Below are positions 14,755-23,835 of a DNA stretch of 63,738 nt, piece by piece (the first letter of the stretch is position 1; each line of letters starts with the position of its first letter). The notes under the pieces were generated by a model that was not told where the DNA came from, made no database searches, and saw only the letters and a program-made list of their open reading frames with translations. Source of the stretch: Treponema sp. (lineage in GTDB: Bacteria > Spirochaetota > Spirochaetia > Treponematales > Treponemataceae). The translations under genes were made by a program, and so were the position numbers. The DNA lies in assembly GCA_017629095.1 (NCBI GenBank), contig JAGBXW010000057.1:1-63738 (forward strand), read 5' to 3'.

Positions 14755-15216
14755 ATGAATAAACAATTTTTATTAGGAATGATTCTGTTCTTATCTATTG
14801 GGGTTCAAATTTTCGCACAAATTTCCACTGGAGGTTCCGTTGATGTGACTATGGGAAGTGATCAAAAACCAAAAGGAACTGGGAGCTGGAACTTAGAATA
14901 TAAATTACTTTCCTTCGCCAGTGCAGGAATTAAATTATCTGGGCAAACAAATTTCGAAAATAACTATGCAGTAACACCAACCATCTTTGCAAGACTCTAT
15001 CCTGTTTCTGGAGCCTTTGCAGAAGCAAACCTTGGAGGAAAATTTAGCTGGACAAATAAAGTTTTTTCAAAGAATTTTACCATGGGCGGCTCCCTAGGTT
15101 GGAGAATTACCAGTGGAAGCACTTATATTGAACCAAAGCTTAGTTTTGATTACGTCTTTGGTGCAAAAGAACCCTTCAACTGGTCTGGAGGTGTGGGAGC
15201 CGGCTATAATTTTTAA
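14755..15216 (+). CDS. Small outer-membrane-type beta-barrel protein
   Basis: 153 residues from the ATG at 14755, chosen for the AAAGGAGAA site and because the Sec signal peptide (MNKQFLLGMILFLSIGVQIFAQ) starts there; an upstream in-frame ATG at 14683 has neither. The mature chain alternates short amphipathic strands (GSWNLEYKLLSFASAGIKL, YIEPKLSFDYVFGA) and ends in an aromatic residue (GVGAGYNF), as outer-membrane barrels usually do. Its 3' end overlaps the convergent zinc-peptidase gene by 4 nt. Function unknown. Confidence 0.7.
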   Translation: MNKQFLLGMILFLSIGVQIFAQISTGGSVDVTMGSDQKPKGTGSWNLEYKLLSFASAGIKLSGQTNFENNYAVTPTIFARLYPVSGAFAEANLGGKFSWTNKVFSKNFTMGGSLGWRITSGSTYIEPKLSFDYVFGAKEPFNWSGGVGAGYNF

Positions 15217-15902
15217 TTCCGTCTATTGCGAGAAATCAACAAGAGACGAACAAAGTTTCCGATAGCAGACAAAGCAGAAGCAACATAAGTCATGGCAGCT
15301 GCACTGAGCACTTTTTTTACACCCTTTAATTCCGTCTGATTCATTGCTCCAGACTTACCTAAAATTTCAATAGCACGGCGAGAAGCATTAAACTCTACAG
15401 GTAATGTAACTACATAAAAAAGAACTGAACCTGCAAAAAGCAAAAGCCCAATATCAACTAAAAAACCAAAACTTAAAACAAGACCAAGAATTGCTAAAGT
15501 GGGTCCAATAGCAGAACCAATATTTGCCACTGGCACAAGGGTACTTCTCAAAACTAAAGGGCCATACTTTGTTGCATGCTGAATGGCATGACCTGTTTCG
15601 TGGGCTGCAACACCTACAGCTGCAATAGAAGACTCTCCATATACAGGCTCAGAAAGACGCAGTACCTTGTGAGAAGGATCATAATGGTCCGTAAGACTAC
15701 CAGATACTTTTTCAATTTTAACATCAGTAATATTATTTGCCTTCAGTAAATAGGCAGCAGCCTGCGCTCCAGTAATTCCCCGAGCTACAGCTTCCTTGGA
15801 AAAATTTTCAAAGGTAGATTTTACTTTTACCTGTGCCCACATAGATAACAACAGGGCAGGTACCACCAAAATAAGATAATACACATCAAACATATCAAGC
15901 AC
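15213..15902 (-). CDS. Membrane zinc metallopeptidase (YugP type)
   Basis: 229 residues. One N-terminal membrane helix (YYLILVVPALLLSMWA), then VGVAAHETGHAIQHA with the HExxH zinc site near residue 120, then two further hydrophobic segments. This matches the neutral zinc metallopeptidase 2 (YugP) family, widespread and poorly characterised membrane proteases. The C-terminus LLLISRNRRN is basic and probably cytoplasmic. Confidence 0.85.
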   Translation of the reverse strand: MLDMFDVYYLILVVPALLLSMWAQVKVKSTFENFSKEAVARGITGAQAAAYLLKANNITDVKIEKVSGSLTDHYDPSHKVLRLSEPVYGESSIAAVGVAAHETGHAIQHATKYGPLVLRSTLVPVANIGSAIGPTLAILGLVLSFGFLVDIGLLLFAGSVLFYVVTLPVEFNASRRAIEILGKSGAMNQTELKGVKKVLSAAAMTYVASALSAIGNFVRLLLISRNRRN

Positions 15903-16279
15903 CTCATGAATTCTTCAAACTCGTATCTCAAAACGATAAAAGTTGTACGTAAGATTCTACTATAAATAAAATACTATTTTTTTACTAGCAGGAAAAATTT
16001 ATTCTAAAAAGAAATAACAAAGTAACAGAAAAGCTTAATCAATGGAAAATCATTCAAACTGCCGATTATATTATATAGGGAAGGAATCAAAACTATTGAA
16101 AATTCATTTGGTTGTAAAAAAAACCGTACCGCTAAAGGAGGAAGAAAACGCGACACGGTTTTTATTATTGCTACTTAATTAGAGTATAATTTATCGGTAA
16201 AAAAATGTCAATAGATTTTTTCGCATTCTTTACTTTTTTTTGCGGTATTTCGCAAAGTGCCAGATTAAAGGAGATATAA
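15903..16279. other. 377-bp divergent intergenic region with an isolated hairpin
   Basis: Lies between the YugP gene and mtnN. It holds a terminator-like hairpin (16117-16164) that belongs to neither annotated transcript. A 46-codon frame (16042-16182) runs through the hairpin without a ribosome site and is not called as a gene. AAAGGAGATATAA before mtnN is its ribosome site. Nothing else recognised. Confidence 0.6.
16117..16164. terminator. Bidirectional terminator-like hairpin with GGAGG in the loop
   Basis: AAAACCGT (16120-16127) pairs with ACGGTTTT (16155-16162), with an extra CGC/GCG pair after a 2x2 internal loop. T-runs follow on both strands. The purine-rich loop contains AAAGGAGGAAG, a perfect Shine-Dalgarno sequence with no start codon in range. 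Consistent with the end of a small RNA, or a leader attenuator of mtnN. Confidence 0.55.
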
Positions 16280-16984
16280 ATGATACGAGTTGGAATTATT
16301 GGAGCCATGGATGTTGAAGTAGAACGAATTTGCCAGAATGTTTCAGGGCCTATTCTTCATCAAGTATGTGGATTAGATTTCTTAGAAGGATTTTTAGCTG
16401 AAACCCCCGTTGTTGTAGTTCGTTCAGGAGTGGGAAAAGTCAATGCCGCCCTCTGTGCCCAGCTATTGATTACAAAATTTAAGATTACCCACCTAATTAA
16501 TACTGGTGTGGCAGGAGCCTTAGCTTCTGGCTTAAATGTATTAGACTTAGTTATTTCTACAGAAGTAATGTACCATGATGTAGATGCCACAAACTGGGGA
16601 TACGAAAATTGTACTGTTCCCGGTATGCCCCGTACCTTTGAGGCAAATCAGGAACTGGTAAAAATCGCAGCAGCGGCATGTGAAAAATTATTTCCCAACA
16701 AAACAATTATTCAGGGAATCATTGCTTCTGGAGATCAGTTTATTGGCTCCAACGAAATGAAAAACAAAATCAAAGAGCTCTGTAATCCAGCTTGTGTAGA
16801 GATGGAAGGTGCAGCCATTGGCCACGTAGCATCAGTAAACAGAATTCCCTTTGTAGTTATTCGTTGTATGTCAGATATGGCTGATGACCATGGAGAATCT
16901 ACTGCCCGCTTTAACGAAAAAGAAGGTGGAGATATCAGTGCTCAAGTTGTTTGTGCCATCCTTCAATCACTAGGAAACAACTAA
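16280..16984 (+). CDS. mtnN: 5'-methylthioadenosine/S-adenosylhomocysteine nucleosidase
   Basis: 234 residues, standard length. It shows GIIGAMDVEVERI at the N-terminus and VVRSGVGKVNAALCAQLLI. Specificity motifs follow: GVAGAL, ASGDQFI, CVEMEGAAIGHVA (Glu binding ribose) and RCMSDMAD (catalytic Asp). The enzyme hydrolyses MTA and SAH to adenine plus thioribose compounds, recycling by-products of methylation and polyamine synthesis in the cytoplasm. Strong AAAGGAG ribosome site. Its stop overlaps the birA start (taATGa). Confidence 0.92.
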   Translation: MIRVGIIGAMDVEVERICQNVSGPILHQVCGLDFLEGFLAETPVVVVRSGVGKVNAALCAQLLITKFKITHLINTGVAGALASGLNVLDLVISTEVMYHDVDATNWGYENCTVPGMPRTFEANQELVKIAAAACEKLFPNKTIIQGIIASGDQFIGSNEMKNKIKELCNPACVEMEGAAIGHVASVNRIPFVVIRCMSDMADDHGESTARFNEKEGGDISAQVVCAILQSLGNN

Positions 16985-17898
16985 TGATAAATAACTTCTC
17001 TCCTGTAATGGATATTGAATCATTGAAAGATACATTTCTTTCAAAAGAAAAAATTCACTTATATGGAACAGTGTCATCTACCAATATCCTTGCACGAGAA
17101 GCTTTGGAAAAAGCTATAAAAGAAGCTCCCCTTCATCACCATGATGGGAATCTTACTCAACAGGGACAAAATCTCCATGGCACTATTTTTATAGCTGAAC
17201 AACAAACTGGTGGCAAGGGGCGCCAAGGAAGAAGTTTCTTCTCTCCTCAAGCCACAGGTTTGTACATGAGTTTGATTATTGTTCCTCCACATGGTGTTAC
17301 AAATCCTGCTGGACTTACTGCAACAATGGCTGTAGCTACCTGCCAGGCCCTTGAAAAAATCTACAACATTACCCCCGCCATCAAATGGGTAAATGATATC
17401 TTTTATAATAGAAAGAAAGTCGGTGGAATTCTTGCAGAAGGTGTAATGGATTCTCACAAGGGATATATTCCTGGAGCAGTCATAGGGATTGGACTTAATA
17501 TTTTGCCCCCACCCCAAGGTTTTCCCCCAGAAATAGAATCAATTGCTGGTGCTATTTTTCCCACGTATTCAGAAGAAAAAAATCCTTTAAAAAAAGAACT
17601 GGTTGTAGCTATTGTAACTAATTTTTTACATTTGCTGGAATCCCTTTGGAACCAAGATTCTCAAAATCATGCAAGTGATGATGTTATGGAAGAATATCGA
17701 AATCGCTGCCTCATGAAACCAGGCACCAAGATAAAAGTTTTTCCTGTAGCTGGCTCACAAGAAAATGCTTACACCGCCACCTGCTTGGGAATTGACCAGC
17801 AAGCTCGATTACAAGTTATAACGGAATCAGGACAACAAAAATTCCTGGATTCTGGAGAAGTGAGTTTACAAAGTTTGAACTTTACAAACTCACTTTAA
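16984..17898 (+). CDS. birA: Biotin--[acetyl-CoA-carboxylase] ligase
   Basis: 304 residues from the ATG at 16984, which overlaps the mtnN stop. Class-I BirA without the N-terminal DNA-binding domain: it starts directly with the catalytic region (YGTVSSTNILARE). GKGRQGRSFFSPQATGLYMS is the biotinyl-AMP loop (GRGRQGR type). KWVNDIFYNRKKVGGILAE carries the catalytic Lys, and GIGLNI follows. A loop after STN is longer than usual (EAPLHHHDGNLTQQGQNLH). It biotinylates carboxylase carrier proteins; repression of biotin genes is not expected without the HTH. Confidence 0.9.
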   Translation: MINNFSPVMDIESLKDTFLSKEKIHLYGTVSSTNILAREALEKAIKEAPLHHHDGNLTQQGQNLHGTIFIAEQQTGGKGRQGRSFFSPQATGLYMSLIIVPPHGVTNPAGLTATMAVATCQALEKIYNITPAIKWVNDIFYNRKKVGGILAEGVMDSHKGYIPGAVIGIGLNILPPPQGFPPEIESIAGAIFPTYSEEKNPLKKELVVAIVTNFLHLLESLWNQDSQNHASDDVMEEYRNRCLMKPGTKIKVFPVAGSQENAYTATCLGIDQQARLQVITESGQQKFLDSGEVSLQSLNFTNSL

Positions 17899-17924
17899 TA
17901 TTTTCTTCTCTATTAAATAGTCAA

Positions 17925-19046
17925 TTAAATCGTCACTAATTCGTAGGAACCTGAACCAAGTCCCATCTTTTCTGCGTGACTAATCTGACTTCTCCAGTCG
18001 GTAGAAGGATGATTATCACAGAAATGATCTCCGTGAGTATGTTCTTTTTCTGCCAAACAAGAACCTGCACTCACAGGCTGTTTATTCACCGCATCTGCAC
18101 AGGCAATATCAATTGCCACTGGATCAAAGGAAGCAAACATACCTACATCAGGAACAATGGGAGCATCATTTTCTGCATGACAATCACAATAGGGAGAAAT
18201 ATCCATGGCTAAACTTATGTGGAAATGAGGTCGTCCGTGAAGAATGGCCGTACAATATTCAACCATTTTGTAATTCAACACATCATTAGAGTTATCTGCA
18301 CCAGGCCGAATAGCATCCGTAGGACACACTCCAATACAACGACCACAACCGGTACAAGCATCCTCGTGAATCAGGGCCTTTTTATCAGTGATGGTAATGC
18401 AGTCATGGGCACAATTATTTTTACACTGGGAACAACCAATACATTTTTTTGTGTAAACGTAAGGTTTTCCTGCGGCGTGCATTTCCATCTTTCCAGCTCT
18501 GGAACCACATCCCATACCAATATTCTTAATGGCACCACCAAAACCAGTTGCTTCGTGGGCCTTAAAGTGATTAAGTGAAATGATGATGTCTGCATCCATT
18601 ACTGCACGACCAACCTTTGCTTCCTTTACATACTCTCCGTTTGGAACAGGAACATAGGCTTCATCAGTTCCTTTTAAGCCATCTCCAATAATCACATGAC
18701 AACCAGTAGACAAGGGAGAAAATCCATTCAAATAGGCTGCATCAAGATGATCTAGAGCATTTTTTCTGCTTCCCACATACAAGGTATTGCAGTCCACCAA
18801 AAATGGCTTGCCTCCCAACTCCTTCACCAAGTCCACCACCACCTTGGCATAATTAGGCCGCAAAAAAGCTAAATTTCCCAATTCACCAAAATGCATCTTG
18901 ATGGCCACATATTTTCCAGTAAAATCGATGTTTTCAATTCCAGCTGTAACCATGAGACGTCTCATCTTTGGCAACAAGCCTTCTTTGAATGTTGTGCGGA
19001 AATTAGTAAAATACACTTTTGAACTAACAGATTCTGGGTTACTCAT
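17925..19046 (-). CDS. DUF362 domain protein with 2x[4Fe-4S] ferredoxin motifs
   Basis: 373 residues. The DUF362 region ([33 protein letters not shown]) surrounds a dicluster ferredoxin segment. The first cluster motif is [15 protein letters not shown] and the second [15 protein letters not shown], each CxxCxxCxxxC. It probably handles electrons in the cytoplasm of an anaerobe; the substrate is not known. A GGAGG ribosome site precedes the ATG. Convergent with birA and not obviously in an operon. Confidence 0.85.
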   Translation of the reverse strand: MSNPESVSSKVYFTNFRTTFKEGLLPKMRRLMVTAGIENIDFTGKYVAIKMHFGELGNLAFLRPNYAKVVVDLVKELGGKPFLVDCNTLYVGSRKNALDHLDAAYLNGFSPLSTGCHVIIGDGLKGTDEAYVPVPNGEYVKEAKVGRAVMDADIIISLNHFKAHEATGFGGAIKNIGMGCGSRAGKMEMHAAGKPYVYTKKCIGCSQCKNNCAHDCITITDKKALIHEDACTGCGRCIGVCPTDAIRPGADNSNDVLNYKMVEYCTAILHGRPHFHISLAMDISPYCDCHAENDAPIVPDVGMFASFDPVAIDIACADAVNKQPVSAGSCLAEKEHTHGDHFCDNHPSTDWRSQISHAEKMGLGSGSYELVTI

Positions 19047-19156
19047 AAAAGCCTCCTTCTTCTATTCTATCCTTTTTACCGAGATTTGAATATCACTTTA
19101 ACTTCCATTTTCAGAACTTTATTCTTTACCTATTTTTCACAGAATTTTATATCTTC

Positions 19157-19185
19157 TTGTTTTACTGAAATCAATTTGATATACT
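19157..19185 (+). promoter_or_regulatory. Sigma-70 promoter of pfkA
   Basis: -35 TTGTTT (19157-19162), 17-nt spacer, -10 TATACT (19180-19185), about 28 nt before the ATG at 19214. Confidence 0.65.
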
Positions 19186-19213
19186 GAAAAAATCTACACC
19201 AAAGGGGAAATAC

Positions 19214-20296
19214 ATGGGAAAATCCAAGGTTAAGCGTTTCGGTATCCTTACATCGGGAGGAGATGCTCCTGGACTAAACACAGCCATTAGAGGCGTTGCC
19301 CGAGCTGCAATTGAAGAATTTGGAATGGAAGTTGTTGGCATTCAAAATGGTTACCGAGGACTAATTCAAGGTAACGCAAAAGAAATGTATGACGCTGATT
19401 TTTCTGGAATTCTCACTCGTGGAGGCACGATTTTAGGAACTTCTCGAGAAAAACCTTTTAAAAATCCCCTTCCAGATAAAAATGGATTGCTCCCCATTGA
19501 TCATATCAAGAAAAACTACAAAAAATGGAAACTCGATGCCCTAGTTGTATTAGGCGGAAACGGAACAAACACCACAGGAAACCTTCTTGCCCAAGAAGGC
19601 TTGAATGTGATTGGACTTCCCAAAACCATTGACAATGACTTGGTTCACACAGATGTTACCTTTGGGTTTCACACTGCAGTTTCCATTGCCACAGAAGCCA
19701 TTGACCGTATCCACACCACCGCTCATAGTCACAATCGCATTATGATAATGGAGCTTATGGGACACAAGGCTGGTTGGCTTGGCCTTTATGCTGGGGTTGC
19801 CGGTGGCGGAGATGTAATCCTTTTACCAGAAATTCCCTATAATATTGATTCCATAGCAAAACATCTTAAAAAGCGACGTGATGCTGGGAAGGAATTTTCC
19901 ATTGTTGTGGTGGCAGAAGGTGCTTTATCAGAAGCAGAAGCCCTCATGGACAAAAAAACTTTTAAAAAGAGTCGCCAAGCCATGCAAAATTCCATCGGAT
20001 ACCGAGTTGCCCATGAATTGGAATCTGCCACCGGATTGGAATCTCGGGTAACAGTTCTGGGATATGTGCAACGTGGAGGCACTCCCGTTCCCTACGATAG
20101 AGCTTTGGCAACATTGCTAGGAACAGAGGCCGTACACATGATGGCTCGAGGGGAATTTGGCAAAATGGTTGCCTACCAAAACGGAAAGGCCGTTGGTGTT
20201 CCACTAGAAGATGTGGCTGGAAAAATAAAAAAAGTTCCATTAGATAGCCAAATGATTCGAGCCGGACGGGAGGTAGGAACATGCTTCGGAGACTAA
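19214..20296 (+). CDS. pfkA: 6-phosphofructokinase
   Basis: 360 residues. GILTSGGDAPGLNTAIRG (about 10-27) binds nucleotide and GGNGTNTTG spans 114-122. PKTIDND (136-142) carries the catalytic Asp, and MGHKAGWLG, EIPY and QRGGTP follow. Gly117 at the ATP/PPi discriminating position favours ATP, while Lys137 is the variant found in the mixed Gly/Lys group of PFKs. It phosphorylates fructose-6-phosphate in glycolysis. The 3' end overlaps the following FMN oxidoreductase gene by 16 nt, so the two are co-translated. ATP versus PPi use is inferred. Confidence 0.9.
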   Translation: MGKSKVKRFGILTSGGDAPGLNTAIRGVARAAIEEFGMEVVGIQNGYRGLIQGNAKEMYDADFSGILTRGGTILGTSREKPFKNPLPDKNGLLPIDHIKKNYKKWKLDALVVLGGNGTNTTGNLLAQEGLNVIGLPKTIDNDLVHTDVTFGFHTAVSIATEAIDRIHTTAHSHNRIMIMELMGHKAGWLGLYAGVAGGGDVILLPEIPYNIDSIAKHLKKRRDAGKEFSIVVVAEGALSEAEALMDKKTFKKSRQAMQNSIGYRVAHELESATGLESRVTVLGYVQRGGTPVPYDRALATLLGTEAVHMMARGEFGKMVAYQNGKAVGVPLEDVAGKIKKVPLDSQMIRAGREVGTCFGD

Positions 20297-21231
20297 ATTA
20301 TAAATGCCACTTTTGTGCCTCTTGTGAAGGAAAAGGCTGTGTAGGAGAAATGCCCGGCATGGGAGGAGCCTTTAACAGTGCTAACTTTATAGAAAATGTT
20401 GCTGGCTGGAAAAAGTTGGCAGCACAGTTTCTGAATGAAGAAACTCCTCTTGCAACCCAAGAACAGGCCCTTCTGCAGCAGCTCCAAGAAAAAGGAATTT
20501 CTCTCCCCACCATTCGCCTCGCCCCTATGACTGGTGCTGTGGAAAATGTGGGCTATCAAGATGAACGGAGTTTTTACTTTGATTTGATTATTGCTTCCTG
20601 TGCCGCAGAAATAGAGCTTGCCTTGGGAGACGGTTGTCCCGACGAAAAGCTCCTTTTCGGTATAGAAGCAGTAAAAGCTGCCACTCAATTTTTTCCCCAG
20701 GCAAAAGCAGCTGTTTTTATCAAGCCCTACGAGAACAAGCGAATCCTTGAACGGATGGAATGGAGCAAAGACGTAGCAGAAATCTACGGTGTAGACATTG
20801 ACTCCTACAACATCATCACCATGCGAAACAAGGTAAACCTAGAAAAAAAGACTGCAACCATCTTAAAGGAACTAAAGTCTGCCTCTCACCTTCCCTTTGC
20901 CATAAAAGGCATCTTCACCCAAGAAGATGTGGAAATGGTGACGGAACTTAAACCAGACATTGTAGTAGTTTCAAACCACGGTGGTCGCATTGAAACACGA
21001 AAAGGCAGTACCGCAGAATTCCTACAAGAATACGGTAATACATTAAAATCTCACTGCAATGAATTGTGGGTAGATAGCGGTATCAGAACTTTTAGGGATT
21101 TGCTAGTGGCAGCAACACTTGGAGCCACCCAAGTGATGATTGGTCGGCCAATTGTTACCGCATTATGTAAAGATGGAGTCAAAGGCGTCATTCACGCAAT
21201 GGATTGTCTAAGAACTCCATCTAAACATTAA
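20281..21231 (+). CDS. FMN-dependent alpha-hydroxy-acid oxidoreductase with N-terminal Cys cluster
   Basis: 316 residues. TIM-barrel signatures of the lactate/glycolate oxidase superfamily are present: PFAIKGIFTQEDVEM (active-site Lys strand), VVVSNHGGRIE (SNHGGR motif) and DSGIRTFRDLLVAATLGATQVMIGRP (FMN phosphate site). The N-terminus has C9-x2-C12-x2-C15-x4-C20, absent from classical lactate oxidases. The same spacing recurs in the paralog at 56645-57664. The GGGAGG site and start lie inside the pfkA end. Substrate unknown; lactate or another 2-hydroxy acid is the family guess. Confidence 0.8.
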   Translation: MLRRLNYKCHFCASCEGKGCVGEMPGMGGAFNSANFIENVAGWKKLAAQFLNEETPLATQEQALLQQLQEKGISLPTIRLAPMTGAVENVGYQDERSFYFDLIIASCAAEIELALGDGCPDEKLLFGIEAVKAATQFFPQAKAAVFIKPYENKRILERMEWSKDVAEIYGVDIDSYNIITMRNKVNLEKKTATILKELKSASHLPFAIKGIFTQEDVEMVTELKPDIVVVSNHGGRIETRKGSTAEFLQEYGNTLKSHCNELWVDSGIRTFRDLLVAATLGATQVMIGRPIVTALCKDGVKGVIHAMDCLRTPSKH

Positions 21232-21257
21232 TTTCATATAAAGCGTCTACAAAAAGA

Positions 21258-21914
21258 TTAATTGACTCCGTACTGGGAACGATATGCCCTCATGGCATCA
21301 AGGTGTTCCCTACCTTCAATTACTCCATCTTCAATAGCCTTGATGATATCATTGATAGTAACAATGGAGTGAACGGTAATACCAAAATCCTTGTATGCCT
21401 GCTGTACTGCAGAAAGCTCACTATCCAAGGCTTTTTCCATTCTATCCACCGTAATAATCATAGCAGTAACTTTTACATCTCCTGCTGACTGCAACTTTGG
21501 TAACACTTCTCTTAAAGCCTTTCCACTAGTCATTACATCTTCAATAATAATAACACGGCTTCCAGACTGAGGCTGCTGACCTACAAAAAGACCACCTTCT
21601 CCATGGTCCTTTGCTTCTTTACGATCAAAGCAGTAGCCCACGTCTATGCCATACTTATCGTACAATGCCACTGCTGCACTTACCGCCAAAGGAACACCTT
21701 TGTAAGCTGGCCCAAAAAGAATATCAGATTCAAGATTGTGTTCCTTTATACAGTCTGCATAAAAACCACCCAATCGAGCCAGATGAGCACCAGTCTTATA
21801 ATTACCAGTATTGATAAAATAAGGTGCCTTTCTACCACTCTTCAAAGTGAAGTCGCCAAAAGTCAAAACTCCACTGTCACTCATAAATTTGATGAATTCT
21901 TCTTTGTACGTCAT
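21258..21914 (-). CDS. pyrE: Orotate phosphoribosyltransferase
   Basis: 218 residues. FGDFTLKSGRKAPYFINTG is the orotate-binding start. FGPAYKGVPLA and the PRPP signature VIIIEDVMTSGKALRE (about 120-135) are intact, as is FDRKEAKDHGEGG (flexible catalytic loop). It converts orotate plus PRPP to OMP in pyrimidine synthesis. The -10 box sits only 6 nt before the ATG. No other pyr gene is adjacent; carAB lies at the far end of the window. Confidence 0.93.
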   Translation of the reverse strand: MTYKEEFIKFMSDSGVLTFGDFTLKSGRKAPYFINTGNYKTGAHLARLGGFYADCIKEHNLESDILFGPAYKGVPLAVSAAVALYDKYGIDVGYCFDRKEAKDHGEGGLFVGQQPQSGSRVIIIEDVMTSGKALREVLPKLQSAGDVKVTAMIITVDRMEKALDSELSAVQQAYKDFGITVHSIVTINDIIKAIEDGVIEGREHLDAMRAYRSQYGVN

Positions 21915-21950
21915 GGCTCCATTCTATCAGATTTGACATAAATCTTGAAT
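21915..21950 (-). promoter_or_regulatory. Leaderless-type promoter of pyrE
   Basis: Minus strand: TAGAAT (plus-strand 21921-21926) with 6 nt (GGAGCC) before the ATG at 21914. A weak TTCAAG -35 lies 17 nt upstream. GGAG is only 2 nt from the ATG, too close to act as a normal ribosome site. Confidence 0.55.
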
Positions 21951-22011
21951 AGTGATGTAATGGAATGTAACCTTATTTATCGAATAAAATCTTATGATAT
22001 AGGACACAGAC

Positions 22012-22920
22012 ATGAAAATCAGAATCATAGAAATGCCCCTAGATTTTGGGGGAAACAGACATGGCTCCGACATGGGGCCTTCTGCTATTCGCTTGGCAGG
22101 ACTTAAAGAACGCCTTGCCACCTTGGAACATGAAATTATCACCTCATTCTCTCCCATTGATATTCATCCTCAAGAATATGAATCCCCTGGAAGAAGTGAC
22201 GCAAAGTATTTAAAGCAAATTGTAGCTGCCTGCCAAGTCTTGGCAAACCAAACAGAAAATTCTGTTAATCAAGATGAATTTCCCCTGGTGCTGGGTGGTG
22301 ATCATTCAATCGCCCTAGGAACTATTGCAGGAGTTTCCACCGCTTGCAAAAAACAAAATAAAGAGCTGGGAATTTTATACGTAGATGCCCATGGAGATTT
22401 CAACACCCATGAAACTTCACCTTCTGGCAACATCCATGGCATGTGCTTAGCTGCATCCTGTGGTCATGGTTTGCCTCAGCTCACTCAACTATACACCAAC
22501 GCCAAAAAAGTTGCCCCAAAGAACGTGTGCTACGTTGGACTGCGAGACATAGACCCAAAGGAAAAGCTTTTGATGAAGGAAGCTGGAGTGACCGCCTTTA
22601 CCATGAGTGACATTGACCGCCAAGGCTTTGCTTCAATACTACAACAAGTTACCTCTTTCTTTAAGTCAAAGGTAGATGCTGTCCACGTAAGTTTTGACAT
22701 GGATGTAATTGATCCCATGTTTGCTCCTGGAGTTGGAATTCCCCTTCCTGGTGGATTAAACTATAGAGAGGCACTCCTGCTTATGGAAGAAATGGCCGCT
22801 ACTCAAATGGTAATTTCTGCCGAGTTTGTAGAAGTGAACCCTGTTCTCGATGTACGTAGTCAAACGGCTCGTATGGCAGTAGAACTTATGGCACGCCTTT
22901 TGGGAGACACCATCTTTTAA
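22012..22920 (+). CDS. rocF: Arginase-family ureohydrolase
   Basis: 302 residues. It begins IIEMPLDFGGNRHGSDMGPSAIR, the arginase N-terminal pattern. Manganese-ligand motifs are complete: GGDHSIALG, DAHGDFNTHE and SFDMDVIDP, plus GGLNYREAL near the C-terminus. It most likely hydrolyses arginine to ornithine and urea; agmatinase or formimidoylglutamase is less likely given the N-terminus. It sits upstream of N-acetylglutamate synthase, with one small exported protein between. Its stop overlaps that next start (taATGa arrangement at 22918-22922). Confidence 0.87.
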   Translation: MKIRIIEMPLDFGGNRHGSDMGPSAIRLAGLKERLATLEHEIITSFSPIDIHPQEYESPGRSDAKYLKQIVAACQVLANQTENSVNQDEFPLVLGGDHSIALGTIAGVSTACKKQNKELGILYVDAHGDFNTHETSPSGNIHGMCLAASCGHGLPQLTQLYTNAKKVAPKNVCYVGLRDIDPKEKLLMKEAGVTAFTMSDIDRQGFASILQQVTSFFKSKVDAVHVSFDMDVIDPMFAPGVGIPLPGGLNYREALLLMEEMAATQMVISAEFVEVNPVLDVRSQTARMAVELMARLLGDTIF

Positions 22921-23744
22921 TGAGGAAAAATTTTTTTCTTGTTTTAATACTTTCTTTCTCTCTGGAAATTTTCGCAAATCAGCCAAAAGCTACTCCTTTG
23001 CCAACTTTTCCAGAAATGAAAGAATCAATTCTGCTACAAAAGCAACTGATTGAAAAGCAAAAAAAAATTTCTCCCATTATTTGGAGTTTAAACTGGCATA
23101 CTGGAATTCAAAATATCGTTGCAAAACAGATTTCTCCTGTAGATGCTGTTTCTCTAGATATGTCAGAAATTATTTTTACTTCCAATAAATATAAAGGTGC
23201 TGTTATTTCAATTGATATTGCATCGTTATTTTCTATCTATTCAAATCTCTCGATAGGCTTTACTCAAAACAATTTTCCCAAAGATTTTTCAGTAAATACC
23301 ATTCCTTATCAATCTACGCAATTGAGTTCCATAGAATCTGACTCTTACGTTGCAAAAAAATTTTATCTTAGAAATAATTTTTCTACTGCTCCATATGCTG
23401 GCTATACCTTTTCTCGCTACAGACTCATACCCATTCAAGAAGGAATTGATATAACAAATAAAATTTATCATTCAATTGTAGTTGGAAATAAATTCATATT
23501 CCAACCCCACAGAGTCTTTTTTATAGAAACAAGTATTTCTTTTTCTCCACTCGCATCTATAGACAGAAATTTATTGTCCATGTTTCAAATCAACTATGAA
23601 AGTTATTTTACCTTTACAACCAACTTCTTCACTTTTTCATTAGTTATATCTAACCGCAACAATATTGAATACAAAAATATACACCAAGAAGCAATCACCT
23701 TCGCTGTTTCTAAAACAGGATTTCGATTCCGATTATCCCTGTAA
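22920..23744 (+). CDS. Exported protein of unknown function
   Basis: 274 residues, not recognised. Sec signal peptide MRKNFFLVLILSFSLEIFA is followed by a mature region rich in Asn, Ile, Phe and Ser. Many alternating hydrophobic/polar strands (GAVISIDIASLF, FTTNFFTFSLVIS) and a final aromatic-basic FRFRLSL are consistent with an outer-membrane barrel. Translationally coupled to the arginase gene, which may be only positional. Confidence 0.65.
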   Translation: MRKNFFLVLILSFSLEIFANQPKATPLPTFPEMKESILLQKQLIEKQKKISPIIWSLNWHTGIQNIVAKQISPVDAVSLDMSEIIFTSNKYKGAVISIDIASLFSIYSNLSIGFTQNNFPKDFSVNTIPYQSTQLSSIESDSYVAKKFYLRNNFSTAPYAGYTFSRYRLIPIQEGIDITNKIYHSIVVGNKFIFQPHRVFFIETSISFSPLASIDRNLLSMFQINYESYFTFTTNFFTFSLVISNRNNIEYKNIHQEAITFAVSKTGFRFRLSL

Positions 23745-23800
23745 GATAATTAAACAATATTTAAGTTTTTAAGTATTTATAAAATATGTTTTCTAACAGA

Positions 23801-23829
23801 TTGAATTTCCCACAGTGATTCTATAGAAT
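23801..23829 (+). promoter_or_regulatory. Leaderless-type promoter of argA
   Basis: -35 TTGAAT (23801-23806), 17-nt spacer, -10 TAGAAT (23824-23829), and the ATG 6 nt later at 23836. No ribosome site between. Confidence 0.65.
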
Positions 23830-23835
23830 GTTTTT

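Noticed and set aside
16042..16182. 46-codon small ORF upstream of mtnN
   Set aside because: No ribosome site, no recognisable motif, and it runs through a terminator-like hairpin.
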